Source: Bifidobacterium sp. WK012_4_13
GTDB taxonomy: Bacteria; Actinomycetota; Actinomycetes; Actinomycetales; Bifidobacteriaceae
DNA: 64,000 nt
Direction of reading: 5' to 3'
Assembly (NCBI RefSeq): GCF_041080835.1
Contig: NZ_CP129683.1
Coordinates: forward strand, 1,922,001-1,986,000
This document shows positions 48,687 through 57,817 of this stretch, one piece after another; the first letter of the stretch is position 1, and every line of letters starts with the position of its first letter. Made by a program: the position numbers and the translations under genes. The notes beneath the pieces were generated by a model. That model saw nothing but the letters and a program-made list of their open reading frames with translations. It was not told the DNA's origin and ran no database searches.

Positions 48687-48812
48687 AAATGAGCAAACAA
48701 TTCCATAAAAGTTCATTCAAATGAGCAATGTAACCAGAATTGTGCTTGATTGAAACATGGATGTGATTTTTAATGCGCAAAATAATCATCAATTGATCAC
48801 CACAATGAGCAA
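48687..48812. promoter_or_regulatory. Four repeated boxes between the divergent DeoR and PfkB operons
   Basis: AAATGAGCAA at 48687-48696 and 48719-48728, TAATGCGCAA at 48771-48780 and CAATGAGCAA at 48803-48812. The first two and the last two are each exactly 32 bp apart (three helical turns), with 52 bp between pairs. They are the best candidate operators for the adjacent DeoR regulator and make a start upstream of box 4 less likely for the kinase gene. Confidence 0.65.
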
Positions 48813-48819
48813 ATGGGGA

Positions 48820-49818
48820 ATGATGGACTCAACTTCTGTGGATGTTTTGGTAACGGGGGACGTTTACAGCGATCTCATATTCTCCGGTGTGAAAATTCCT
48901 CGTCAGGGAACGGAGACATTCGCACAGAACTTCACCATATCCCCAGGGGGAGCTGCCAACAGGGCTGTTGCAAGCGCGCGCATCGGTGCAGATACCGCGT
49001 TGCTCAGCGCCATGGGGGACGATCCGATAGGAAGCATTGTCAGGCAGATGCTCAGCACGGAGAACAACCTCGACATGACGCAGACGCGGTGTCTGACGGG
49101 TGTCACGAATCCCGTCAGCGCTGCGATAACCAATGGGTCTGACCGGTCGTTCGTCACATTCCATACCGACAATCCGCAGCCAGTCTGGAATCCGGTCAGG
49201 AGCGTCAGGACTGTGATGCTTCCGGCGGAGGAGGAGGTTCCCGATTGGGCGCATCGACTGCATGAAGACGGAACGACGCTCTTCGCAAGCGTCGGATGGG
49301 ATCCAACTGGCGAGTGGTCGGATTCCCTGCTGCAGCGATTGCGGTCCTTCGATGTGCTGATGCTCAATGATGCGGAAGCCAAAGGCTACTCGCATCGTGA
49401 TGACTTGAATGAGGCGCTTGAAATATTTTCCGAAGTAGTCCCCACCACAGTCATAACCCTCGGGTCTGGAGGGGCGATGGCGGCATCGGCTGACGGACGG
49501 TCTGCCATCCCAGGGATTGCTGTCGATGCCAAGGATCCTACGGGTGCCGGCGACATCTTCAGCGCAGCTTTCATGGCGGGAACGGCATGGAACTGGCCGA
49601 TTGACGACTGTCTGCAGCTGGCATCCGCCTGCGCCGCATACTCCGTCACCCAGCCAGGCGGCGCGGTGAGCGCGCCCCGACGCGATCAGCTTTCGGAATT
49701 CCTCGACGCTCACCATTGCAATGACGAGGATTGGTCCAGGCTCTTGAGCTGGGCGGATTCGAGGGACCGACCGTTGGATTTGTCACCTGATAACAGCTCG
49801 TCACCTAATAACAACTAA
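48820..49818 (+). CDS. PfkB-family carbohydrate kinase
   Basis: A ribokinase-fold sugar kinase with the substrate-binding GGAANRAVASARIGADTALLSAMGDD and the catalytic DPTGAGDIFSAAF (Asp base, anion hole). Its sugar is unknown; co-location with the GH4 gene and an ABC importer suggests it phosphorylates an imported sugar or glycoside. Start 48820 is chosen because earlier ATGs lie within the regulator boxes; 48757 and 48805 are alternatives. The last codons are an 18-bp duplication (49783-49800, 49801-49818) ending on the stop. Confidence 0.83.
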   Translation: MMDSTSVDVLVTGDVYSDLIFSGVKIPRQGTETFAQNFTISPGGAANRAVASARIGADTALLSAMGDDPIGSIVRQMLSTENNLDMTQTRCLTGVTNPVSAAITNGSDRSFVTFHTDNPQPVWNPVRSVRTVMLPAEEEVPDWAHRLHEDGTTLFASVGWDPTGEWSDSLLQRLRSFDVLMLNDAEAKGYSHRDDLNEALEIFSEVVPTTVITLGSGGAMAASADGRSAIPGIAVDAKDPTGAGDIFSAAFMAGTAWNWPIDDCLQLASACAAYSVTQPGGAVSAPRRDQLSEFLDAHHCNDEDWSRLLSWADSRDRPLDLSPDNSSSPNNN

Positions 49819-49830
49819 GGGGAGTGCACT

Positions 49831-51186
49831 ATGAAAAAGAGTCGAATGAGGCTTATGGCCATCGTTTCCATGGCTTCCAGCCTGATGCTTACCATCGCTG
49901 CGTGCGGCCCAGGTGCATCGACGGCAAGCCAGACGAAGCTGGGCGATGTGTCGAAGGATGTCGCTTCGGCCGGCAAGGTCACTCTTGTCGTCTGGGACCA
50001 GAACACCGACGGTGGAATGCCTCAGGCCCAGAAAGAATTGAATGCCGAGTTCCAGAAGAAATATCCGAATGTGACGATAAAACGCAATTCCCAGTCATTC
50101 AGCGATTTGAAGACCACCCTGAAGCTTGCACTCTCTTCGAACAATCCACCCGACGTGGTCCAGGCGAATCAGGGCTACCCCGACATGGGCGCCTTCATCC
50201 AGGCGGGGATGATACGGCCAGTCGATGACTATGCAAAGCTGTATGACTGGTCATCGTACTATCCGAGCAAACTGCTGAAGCTCAACAGTTTCAGCAAGGA
50301 TGGGAAAACATGGCAGGGCAAGAGCCTCTATGGAATCTCCCAGACCGGCGAGCTCGTCGGAGTATATTACAACAAGACGCTCATGAATCAGCTCGGGCTG
50401 AAGCCACCGACCACCATCACCGAGCTTCAAAGTGAAATGGCAGTTGCCAAGAAGGCGGGAATACAGCCCCTGTCCTTTGGAGACCTCGACAAATACCCCG
50501 GCATCCATCTCTTTGGCTTCGTCCAGTCCGCAATGGCTGGGTCCACCTATGTCAACGATCTTGTCAAAGGCTCCTCCGGGTCCTGGACCAGTTCGGCAAC
50601 TGTCAAGGCTGCCACGACTATCCAGAATTGGGTCGAGAAGGGATACATAACGCAGGACGCCAACGGTGTATCTGCGGATAGCGCTGCCTCTGACTTCGCA
50701 TCCGGAAAGGCCCTGTTCAACGTGAATGGCACCTGGCAGCAGCAGACGTACGCAGCGGCGATGGGGAACACCAATGTTGGATTCGTCACCATGGACACGA
50801 AGGATGGCAAGCCATCTGCAATGGGCGGCGAAGGCCTGGCCTGGGCGATAACCTCGAAATCCAAGCATCCTGACGTTGCGGCGGCATACATCGACTTCGT
50901 GAATACGAGCCATGCCGCGCAGGTGCTGCTCAAGACCGGCAACCTGCCTTCCGTGCTTCCCTCAAGCTATGAGCCCGAAAAATCGACGCTGGCGGCGAGC
51001 ATCGCGACTCAGTATCGCAAGGTGCAGAAGGCTGACGGCGTCGTCCCCTATCTTGACTACACCACATCGACCTTCTATGACACGTTGACCGCAGGAATGC
51101 AGAACCTCATAGCCCGGCAATCCACCCCAACCGAATTCACCGGTGAGCTGCAGAAGGACTATGCCTCCTTCCTGGACAAGCAATAG
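49831..51186 (+). CDS. Sugar-binding lipoprotein of ABC importer
   Basis: A 451-residue family-1 (CUT1) binding protein with a lipoprotein signal (LTIAACGP, Cys lipidated), VVWDQNTDGGMPQAQKELNAEF and YGISQTGELVGVYYNKTLM. GGGGAG precedes the ATG, 12 bp after the kinase gene. Delivers an oligosaccharide or glycoside to the two permeases that follow. Confidence 0.9.
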   Translation: MKKSRMRLMAIVSMASSLMLTIAACGPGASTASQTKLGDVSKDVASAGKVTLVVWDQNTDGGMPQAQKELNAEFQKKYPNVTIKRNSQSFSDLKTTLKLALSSNNPPDVVQANQGYPDMGAFIQAGMIRPVDDYAKLYDWSSYYPSKLLKLNSFSKDGKTWQGKSLYGISQTGELVGVYYNKTLMNQLGLKPPTTITELQSEMAVAKKAGIQPLSFGDLDKYPGIHLFGFVQSAMAGSTYVNDLVKGSSGSWTSSATVKAATTIQNWVEKGYITQDANGVSADSAASDFASGKALFNVNGTWQQQTYAAAMGNTNVGFVTMDTKDGKPSAMGGEGLAWAITSKSKHPDVAAAYIDFVNTSHAAQVLLKTGNLPSVLPSSYEPEKSTLAASIATQYRKVQKADGVVPYLDYTTSTFYDTLTAGMQNLIARQSTPTEFTGELQKDYASFLDKQ

Positions 51187-51198
51187 GGAGATATTCCA

Positions 51199-52164
51199 AT
51201 GACTCGAGATGACGAATCAGGTGACGGCAGGTCAGTGCAGCCAGGCCTGGCAGCGAGCAACGAGGAGTATGACGAGAAAAAGCTAAGGGGCAGCAGGTTC
51301 AGATCGATCATCGCGCCGTATCTCTATGTCGCGCCTGCCTTCGTGGTTTTCGCCGCATTCCTGGGATGGCAGCTTGTGCAGACAGCCGAATATTCGCTAT
51401 TCGACTGGGATGGCTTGGGCGCATCGACATTCGTCGGACTGTCGAACTATCTCGAGACGTTTCAGGATCCTGAGATCAGGAGCTCCTTCATCCATGCCCT
51501 GGTGCTGACTCTGTTCTATGCCGGAATTCCAGTGATCGTTGCGTTGATACTGACGGTGCTGATTTCTCGTTCGTCCAAGATGAAGGTGATGTCGTTCTAT
51601 AGGACGGTCCTGTTCCTGCCACAGGTCATCTCATCGGTGGTCGTCGCGACGATATGGGTCTCCATGTATTCCCAGAACGGCTTCATCAATCAGATTCTCA
51701 ATGCGTTTCATCTTGGCGGTCTCACGCATGCCTGGCTGGGGGATTATTCCACGGCCCTGATTGCGATCGGAGTCGTAGGGACATGGACCAACATGGGCCT
51801 GTGCCTGGTGCTGTTCCTTTCGGGAGTCGGAAACATCGAACCGGAGCTTTTTGAGGCGGTGCGGCTGGACGGTGCGAACAAGTGGCAGGAGTTCTTTGCC
51901 ATTACCCTGCCTGAGCTGAGAGGACAGATCTCGGTTGCGCTGACGCTGACGGTCATCTCGGCATTCAAGACATTCGATCTTGTGTTCGTCACGACGCGAG
52001 GAGGTCCAGGCAACAGCACATCCGTGCCGGCATGGGAGGCATATAACAGAGCGTTCAATACCGGGCAGGTGGGCTTGGCGTCGGCGGTCGCCGTGGTCCT
52101 GACCGTGCTGATCGTAATCATCACCTGGGCAATCGGCCGCATCGATGCGAAGGAGACAGCATGA
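51199..52164 (+). CDS. Sugar ABC permease (MalF-type)
   Basis: A 321-residue permease with a polar N-terminal extension of 40 residues, about six membrane segments and the EAA loop ELFEAVRLDGANKWQEF. It starts 12 bp after the binding-protein gene and overlaps the second permease gene by 4 bp. Confidence 0.92.
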   Translation: MTRDDESGDGRSVQPGLAASNEEYDEKKLRGSRFRSIIAPYLYVAPAFVVFAAFLGWQLVQTAEYSLFDWDGLGASTFVGLSNYLETFQDPEIRSSFIHALVLTLFYAGIPVIVALILTVLISRSSKMKVMSFYRTVLFLPQVISSVVVATIWVSMYSQNGFINQILNAFHLGGLTHAWLGDYSTALIAIGVVGTWTNMGLCLVLFLSGVGNIEPELFEAVRLDGANKWQEFFAITLPELRGQISVALTLTVISAFKTFDLVFVTTRGGPGNSTSVPAWEAYNRAFNTGQVGLASAVAVVLTVLIVIITWAIGRIDAKETA

Positions 52165-52985
52165 AATTATCCAGAAGAGAAGTGGTTGCCAATAACGTGG
52201 TGCTGATTGCATTCTCTCTGTTCGCAGTGATACCGCTTGTCGGAGTGCTGCTCTCCTCGTTGACTCCATCGGTTGAGAATTCTGGTGGATTCAGCATTCC
52301 CAAGAGTCTGGTCTTCTCCAACTATGGGGATGCATGGACCCAGGGGAGCTTTGGCAGCTATCTGATGTCCAGCGTCATCGTCACCGTGGCCGTTGTCGCC
52401 CTTACCGCAGTGCTGGGCATATTCGCCGGATTCGGCTTCTCCCGCTTTCGCTTCCGCGGATCGGGAATTCTTTTCGGCCTCATCGTGATCGGCATGGCCC
52501 TTCCATCCGAAGCGTTCATCATACCGCTGTACTTCAATCTGCGGGATGTCGGACTTACTGACAGCTATTGGGCGTTGATTCTGCCTCAGACAGCACAGTC
52601 ACTGGGATTCGCCGTTTTTTGGATGCGCAACCAATTCCGGGCATTCCCGCTTGAGATCATCGAGGCCGCCCGCCTGGACGGCGCCAGCGATACGCGTGTG
52701 CTCTGGCAGATAATGGTGCCGCCCATGATCTCACAGATTGGAACCATGCTGTTGCTGGTGATGATGTGGACGTGGAATGAATTCCTCATTCCTCTGGTCA
52801 TGATCGTATCCACATCCAGAAAGACGGCACCTCTCGGACTTGCAAGCTTTCAGGGGCAGCATCTCACCAACTACTCGCTGCTCTCTGCGGCGGGTGTTAT
52901 GGTCGCGATTCCGGTGGTCCTCATATACTTCATCATGCAGAAGAAGTTCATCAGCGGCGTCGCAGGGGGCATCTCGCTGCGGTAG
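52161..52985 (+). CDS. Sugar ABC permease (MalG-type)
   Basis: A 274-residue permease with the EAA loop EIIEAARLDGASDTRVLWQI and C-terminal FIMQKKFISGVAGGI typical of CUT1 MalG partners. No ATPase gene is in this locus, so a shared ATPase (MsiK-like) encoded elsewhere must serve it. Its stop codon begins the long inverted repeat at 52983-53078. Confidence 0.92.
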   Translation: MKLSRREVVANNVVLIAFSLFAVIPLVGVLLSSLTPSVENSGGFSIPKSLVFSNYGDAWTQGSFGSYLMSSVIVTVAVVALTAVLGIFAGFGFSRFRFRGSGILFGLIVIGMALPSEAFIIPLYFNLRDVGLTDSYWALILPQTAQSLGFAVFWMRNQFRAFPLEIIEAARLDGASDTRVLWQIMVPPMISQIGTMLLLVMMWTWNEFLIPLVMIVSTSRKTAPLGLASFQGQHLTNYSLLSAAGVMVAIPVVLIYFIMQKKFISGVAGGISLR

Positions 52986-53078
52986 CTCGACGCTCGATTC
53001 TGCGAAAGTCGAACCGAAAGGTCGCGTCGAAAGCTGAAAAAGTCCGTCCTTTCGCTTCGATGACGCTATGTCGAGCTA
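52983..53078. repeat. Long inverted repeat ahead of the ABC-F gene
   Basis: Outer arms TAGCTCGAC (52983-52991) and GTCGAGCTA (53070-53078) are perfect; inner arms TCGAACCGAAAGG (53009-53021) and CCTTTCGCTTCGA (53048-53060) differ at one position. It covers the whole space between the permease stop codon and the ABC-F start. It differs from the dispersed element family. It may be a terminator or leader attenuator. Confidence 0.6.
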
Positions 53079-53090
53079 TATTTGAGCATC

Positions 53091-55121
53091 ATGCCTGTTT
53101 ATGACCTTGGATTAGAACACGTCTCCCTTGCCTTTGCCACCACAAATGTTTTCACTGATGTGACGCAGGGCGTTTTCGAAGGCGATAGGATCGGCATCGT
53201 CGGCCGCAATGGTGGCGGAAAATCAACGCTGCTGCAACTTCTCGCCGGTCAGCGGCAACCCGATGACGGTCGTGTGACCAGACGCAACGGGCTTGCATTC
53301 GGACTTCTTGACCAGCGAGATCCTCTTGACGACAGCCAGACCATCCGAGAGGCTGCGCTCGAGAATCGGGCTGACTATGAATGGGCTGCGGATGCTGCAT
53401 CGCGCGACATCGTCGAGGCGCTTCTCGGCGGACTGCACCTGGACACGAAAATAGGAGAGCTTTCCGGCGGGCAAAGGCGGCGCGCTGATCTCGCCCGCCT
53501 GCTGCTTCACGATTGGGATATTCTCGCGCTTGACGAACCGACGAACCATTTGGATATCGTCACGATTCACTGGCTGGCCGAACACCTGAGGAACCGTTGG
53601 TCCAATGGCAGCGGAGCCCTGCTTCTGGTCACGCACGACCGTTGGTTCCTTGATGAGGTCTGCGAAAGCATGTGGGAGGTCCACGACGGCTCCATCGACC
53701 CCTTCGAGGGTGGGTACAGCGCATATATGCTTCAGCGGGTGGAACGCGACCGACAGACGGAAGTCGCCGAAACAAAGCGTCGCAATCTTGCGCGAAAGGA
53801 GCTTGCCTGGCTGACTCGCGGGGCAAGGGCCAGAGCCACCAAGCAGAAGTTCCATGTCAAGGCGGCGAACGATCTGATCGCTGACGTTCCACCCATGCGC
53901 AACACGCTTGAACTCAGACAGATGGCTACGTCCCGTCTTGGCAAGCAGGTAGTCGACCTGAAGCACGTCACTCAGATCTATCAGGAATCCGCAAGTCGGT
54001 CGGACGATTCCTCGGCGATACCATCGCCATACGCGGCGCCGACAGTGGAAGCCTCCGTGAAGGTCACCGTGGATGAGACGGTGCATGACCATGCATCCCC
54101 TTCGCAGACCGTGGATTCCATGCATGGCGCAGATGGGGTGTCCGCTGCGAAAACCGTTACCGTCACGGGCAGGCGCATCCTCAATGATGTGACATGGCTT
54201 ATCGGTCCAGGTGACAGAATCGGCATCGTCGGGGCGAATGGGGCAGGAAAATCAACCCTGCTCCGCATACTCGACGGCACGCTTCAACCGACGAAGGGGA
54301 ATGTCAAGATTGGCAAGACGGTGAGATTCGCAGTGCTTACCCAGCGGCTTGACGAACTCGAGAAGCTCGGCAAATACCGTATAAAAGAGGTGCTGAGCCG
54401 ATACAAGACAAGCTATGTCGTCGATGGCAAGGAAGTCACGCCCGGCCAGCTGATGGAACGCCTTGGCTTCGAGTCCGCTCAGCTCATGACCCGCATTCAG
54501 GATCTTTCCGGAGGGCAGAAGCGCCGCATGCAGCTGCTGCTCATTCTGCTTGACGAGCCGAATGTGCTGGTCATGGACGAACCTGGCAACGATTTGGACA
54601 CCGACATGCTCGCAGTCATGGAAGACCTGCTCGACACATGGCCTGGAACGCTGATAGTGGTCTCCCACGACAGATATCTGCTTGAACGGGTGACAGACCA
54701 GCAGTACGCCCTGTTCGATGGCAAGGTTCGTCACTTGCCTGGGGGAGTGGATGACTATCTTCGCATGGTCGAATCCGGGGACTCTGGCGGTGATGCTGAT
54801 GTCTCCAATGGTCAGGCAGGAAATGGTTCCGCCGCATCGGAGCTTGGGGAAGACGGAGAGTCCCGTGAAGATGTCAAGTCCCGTGAAGACGTCAAGGCGG
54901 AACGCGTTGCAAGACGAGAAGCTGCGAAACGCATCTCGGCCATTGAAAGAAAAATGTCCAAATTGGAAGAGAGCAAGAAGAAGATCGAGCAGCAGATGGC
55001 CAATCACGATCCTGCCGATTATGAAGGTCTGAACAAATTCAATGCGCAACTTGAGTCCGTGACGAAGGAAAATGCCGATTTGGAAGACGAGTGGCTCACT
55101 TTAAGCGAAGAAATTGCCTGA
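53091..55121 (+). CDS. ABC-F family ATPase (Uup-like)
   Basis: A soluble protein of two ABC domains without membrane segments, likely acting on the ribosome or in DNA/translation stress. Domain 1: GRNGGGKSTLL, signature LSGGQRRRADLARLL, LALDEPTNHLD. Domain 2: GANGAGKSTLL, LSGGQKRRMQLLLILL, VMDEPGNDLD. Between them is the linker with an added Ser/Val-rich insert (about residues 305-355). The C-terminus is an Arg/Lys/Glu coiled coil with a repeated SREDVK, as in Uup. ATG 53091 is chosen. Confidence 0.9.
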   Translation: MPVYDLGLEHVSLAFATTNVFTDVTQGVFEGDRIGIVGRNGGGKSTLLQLLAGQRQPDDGRVTRRNGLAFGLLDQRDPLDDSQTIREAALENRADYEWAADAASRDIVEALLGGLHLDTKIGELSGGQRRRADLARLLLHDWDILALDEPTNHLDIVTIHWLAEHLRNRWSNGSGALLLVTHDRWFLDEVCESMWEVHDGSIDPFEGGYSAYMLQRVERDRQTEVAETKRRNLARKELAWLTRGARARATKQKFHVKAANDLIADVPPMRNTLELRQMATSRLGKQVVDLKHVTQIYQESASRSDDSSAIPSPYAAPTVEASVKVTVDETVHDHASPSQTVDSMHGADGVSAAKTVTVTGRRILNDVTWLIGPGDRIGIVGANGAGKSTLLRILDGTLQPTKGNVKIGKTVRFAVLTQRLDELEKLGKYRIKEVLSRYKTSYVVDGKEVTPGQLMERLGFESAQLMTRIQDLSGGQKRRMQLLLILLDEPNVLVMDEPGNDLDTDMLAVMEDLLDTWPGTLIVVSHDRYLLERVTDQQYALFDGKVRHLPGGVDDYLRMVESGDSGGDADVSNGQAGNGSAASELGEDGESREDVKSREDVKAERVARREAAKRISAIERKMSKLEESKKKIEQQMANHDPADYEGLNKFNAQLESVTKENADLEDEWLTLSEEIA

Positions 55122-55134
55122 ATGAAGAGCAGAT

Positions 55135-55265
55135 GCCGATTTTTGTGGCCGGATCTAATCTGAATCGCCATTGTTGCGGTTTTTCGTTACGCCGCATCAA
55201 CGATCTCGACTGAGTTTTTTGCCAAGCAAGCCACAACAACCGGAATGTGCCGCAAAACCGGAGCT
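55135..55265 (+). repeat. Dispersed inverted-repeat element, degenerate copy
   Basis: GCCGATTTTTGTGGCC (from 55136) resembles the type-A left arm and GTGCCGCAAAACCGG (55247-55261) the right arm; between them CATCAACGATCTCGAC and TTTTTTGCC recall the core of copy 1. Arm pairing is imperfect, so this is a probable decayed relative. It starts about 14 bp after the ABC-F stop codon, between convergent genes. Confidence 0.5.
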
Positions 55266-55274
55266 TTGCGGCAC
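55247..55274. terminator. Hairpin between ABC-F and ilvN
   Basis: A 10-bp perfect inverted repeat, GTGCCGCAAA (55247-55256) with TTTGCGGCAC (55265-55274), 8-nt loop. It lies just past the ilvN stop codon between convergent genes; no long T-run follows. Confidence 0.45.
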
Positions 55275-55285
55275 TAAACCTTGAT

Positions 55286-55840
55286 TCAGCGGCCAGTGAC
55301 CGTCGAGCCGACGACCTTTTCGCTCAATGCCTTCGGTCCGCGCGTCATGGCGACGGATCCGGAACGTACCAGTTCGATGATGCCATAGTTCTGAAGCAGC
55401 CCAAGCAGCGCATCGAGCTTGCCGCCAGCGCCGGTCGCCTCAATCGTGAGCGATTCGGGATGCACGTCGACCACGCGCACGCGGAAGAGCTTCACTATCT
55501 CCAAGACGTCGGAGCGGTTGCGTTCGTTCGCCGAGACCTTGATCAGCACCAGCTCTCGCTCGACGGTGTTTTCTGGGTCGAGTTCGACGATCTTCAGCAC
55601 GTGCAGCAGCTTGTTCAGTTGCTTGATGACTTGTTCCAAAGGAACGGCCTCCACATCCGCCGTGACCGTGATGCGAGAGATGTCATCGCGTTCCGTCGGA
55701 GAGACTGAAAGCGAGTTGATGTTGAAGGCGCGGCGTGCAAAGAGTCCGGCAACGCGTGCGAGCACGCCTGGACGGTTCTCGACGAGCACGGAAAGCGTAT
55801 GGCGGCCTGAGCCAATCTGTGACACTGGATAATTCACCAT
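55286..55840 (-). CDS. ilvN: Acetolactate synthase small subunit
   Basis: The regulatory subunit of acetohydroxyacid synthase, binding branched-chain amino acids through an ACT domain (LSVLVENRPGVLARVAGLFARRAFNINS core) and a C-terminal ACT-like domain. It starts 9 bp after the ilvB stop codon. Confidence 0.95.
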   Translation of the reverse strand: MVNYPVSQIGSGRHTLSVLVENRPGVLARVAGLFARRAFNINSLSVSPTERDDISRITVTADVEAVPLEQVIKQLNKLLHVLKIVELDPENTVERELVLIKVSANERNRSDVLEIVKLFRVRVVDVHPESLTIEATGAGGKLDALLGLLQNYGIIELVRSGSVAMTRGPKALSEKVVGSTVTGR

Positions 55841-55849
55841 GATGTTTTC

Positions 55850-57817
55850 TCAGCCTTCATTCTTGGTTGTTGGCGTTGCAGCCTTGGGCAAGTCCGGCGC
55901 AGCCGCGGTCTCCGTGGCTTCTCCATCCTGATTGGGTGAGTAGCGCAGTGGCATCACGCCGGGCTTGTACATCACATCGTCGTTCGAACGTCCGGCCGGA
56001 ACCATCGGCCAGACCATCGCGTCCTTCCATACTCGGAAATCGATGATGACGGTGCGGTCATTCGTGGCGTTGGCGATGTCGATCGCTTCCAAGGCCTGCT
56101 CCTTGGTGAAGGCACGAATTCCCACGCAACCGTAAGCCTTCGCCAAAGTCACGAAATCAGGGATGTCCACGATGGAATCATCGTTCTCGGATGCGAGGCC
56201 ATCTTCAAGATTCGTCTTCGAGTAATGCTTCTCATAGAACAATGTCTGCCATTGACGAACCATGCCGTACACGGAGTTGTTCAGAATGGCGATCTTCAGC
56301 GGGGCGTGCTCGAAGAAGGCTACGGCCAATTCCTCGGAGGTCATCTGGAAGCTGCCATCGCCATCGATGAGCCATACTGGCTTTTTCCCGGCAAAGTCGC
56401 GCTGCGACCCGATTTCGGCTCCTATCGCTGCAGGAAGGCCGTATCCCATCGTTCCCAGGCCTCCTGAGGAGACCCATGTATGTGCCCGCTCGAAGTCAAT
56501 GATCTGGCTGGCCCACATCTGGTGCTGTCCGACGCCGGATACCCAGATGGTATCTGGAGAGGATTGCTTCGAAAGCTGTTCGACGACCCATTGAGGTGCC
56601 AGGCTCCCATCGGTCGGCTCGTCATAGCTCAGTGGGTAGCTCTCACTCCAGGCATCGATCGTCTTCCACCATGAATCCAGGTCGGGCTTTCCATGAACGC
56701 TCTGAAGACGTTCGATCTCGGGGATCAAGTCGTCCAGCACCTGGGACACGTCGCCGACGATCGGAACGTCCGCATAACGGTTCTTTCCGATCTCCGCGGG
56801 GTCGATGTCAATATGTATCACGCGTGCGGAAGGCGCGAATTCATCGACGTTGCCGGTTACCCGGTCGTCGAATCGAGCTCCGATGGCGACCAGCAGATCG
56901 CAGCGCTGCACCGCCGCGGTGGCTGCGACCGTGCCATGCATTCCCAGCATGCCAAGCACGGCATGATCCGAGTCGGGCACTATTCCACGCGACTGAAGCG
57001 TGGTGACGATTGGCGCACCAGTGAGCTCGGCAAGCTGCTTCACCTCTCGCGAGGCATCCGAGCGAACGGCGCCACCGCCGACATAGAGCACCGGACGATA
57101 CGAGGTGGTGAAAAGCTTGGCGGCATCGGTCAGCACATGGCCATGCGCCTTGGTCGTTGGGTTGTACCCTGGCAGGATCATGCGCTGTGGCCAGGAATAG
57201 TGCATCTCTCCTGTCTGCGCCGTCTTGGTGAGATCGACGACGACCGGACCGGGACGTCCCGATCTGGCAATGTAGAAGGCCTCTGTGAGCACGCGCGGAA
57301 TGTCTTCCGCATTGGTCACCAGAAATGAATGCTTGGCCACCGGGTATGTGATGCCGACGATGTCGGCCTCCTGGAATGCATCGGTGCCGATCGAAGAAAC
57401 ATTGACCTGTCCAGTGATCACCACGAGTGGGACGGAATCCATCATCGCATCCGCAATGGGCGTGACCATATTCGTCGCCCCGGGACCTGATGTGACCAGG
57501 CATACGCCAACGCGTCCGGTGGTGACGGCATATCCTTCCGCCGCATGACCTGCGGCCTGCTCGTGCCGAGACAGGATGAAACGGAATGCGGTGTCGTCGT
57601 GAATGGCGTCATAGGCTGGAAGAATGTATCCTCCCGGAATGCCGAAAACGTCCTTGACGCCTAAATCGACCAGCGAGCGTACCAGAGCCTGAGCTCCGGT
57701 CATCGTTTCGCCGTTTGCGGCTGTGCCGCTGGCGGGAGTCTTTGCTGATTGCTTGGCTGAATCGTCCGGGGTGTTGGGAACCCCACTGAATGCCTGTAGA
57801 GGCGTGGGCAAAACCAT
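55850..57817 (-). CDS. ilvB: Acetolactate synthase large subunit
   Basis: The ThDP/FAD catalytic subunit making acetolactate and acetohydroxybutyrate for valine, leucine and isoleucine. It shows GIPGGYILPAYDAI, the catalytic Glu in SRHEQAAGHAAEGYA, and the ThDP motif GDGSFQMTSEELAVAF. The first 38 residues are a Ser/Thr/Pro-rich extension. It is related to, but distinct from, the pyruvate oxidase at 17011. No leader peptide rich in branched-chain amino acids was seen upstream. Confidence 0.95.
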   Translation of the reverse strand: MVLPTPLQAFSGVPNTPDDSAKQSAKTPASGTAANGETMTGAQALVRSLVDLGVKDVFGIPGGYILPAYDAIHDDTAFRFILSRHEQAAGHAAEGYAVTTGRVGVCLVTSGPGATNMVTPIADAMMDSVPLVVITGQVNVSSIGTDAFQEADIVGITYPVAKHSFLVTNAEDIPRVLTEAFYIARSGRPGPVVVDLTKTAQTGEMHYSWPQRMILPGYNPTTKAHGHVLTDAAKLFTTSYRPVLYVGGGAVRSDASREVKQLAELTGAPIVTTLQSRGIVPDSDHAVLGMLGMHGTVAATAAVQRCDLLVAIGARFDDRVTGNVDEFAPSARVIHIDIDPAEIGKNRYADVPIVGDVSQVLDDLIPEIERLQSVHGKPDLDSWWKTIDAWSESYPLSYDEPTDGSLAPQWVVEQLSKQSSPDTIWVSGVGQHQMWASQIIDFERAHTWVSSGGLGTMGYGLPAAIGAEIGSQRDFAGKKPVWLIDGDGSFQMTSEELAVAFFEHAPLKIAILNNSVYGMVRQWQTLFYEKHYSKTNLEDGLASENDDSIVDIPDFVTLAKAYGCVGIRAFTKEQALEAIDIANATNDRTVIIDFRVWKDAMVWPMVPAGRSNDDVMYKPGVMPLRYSPNQDGEATETAAAPDLPKAATPTTKNEG

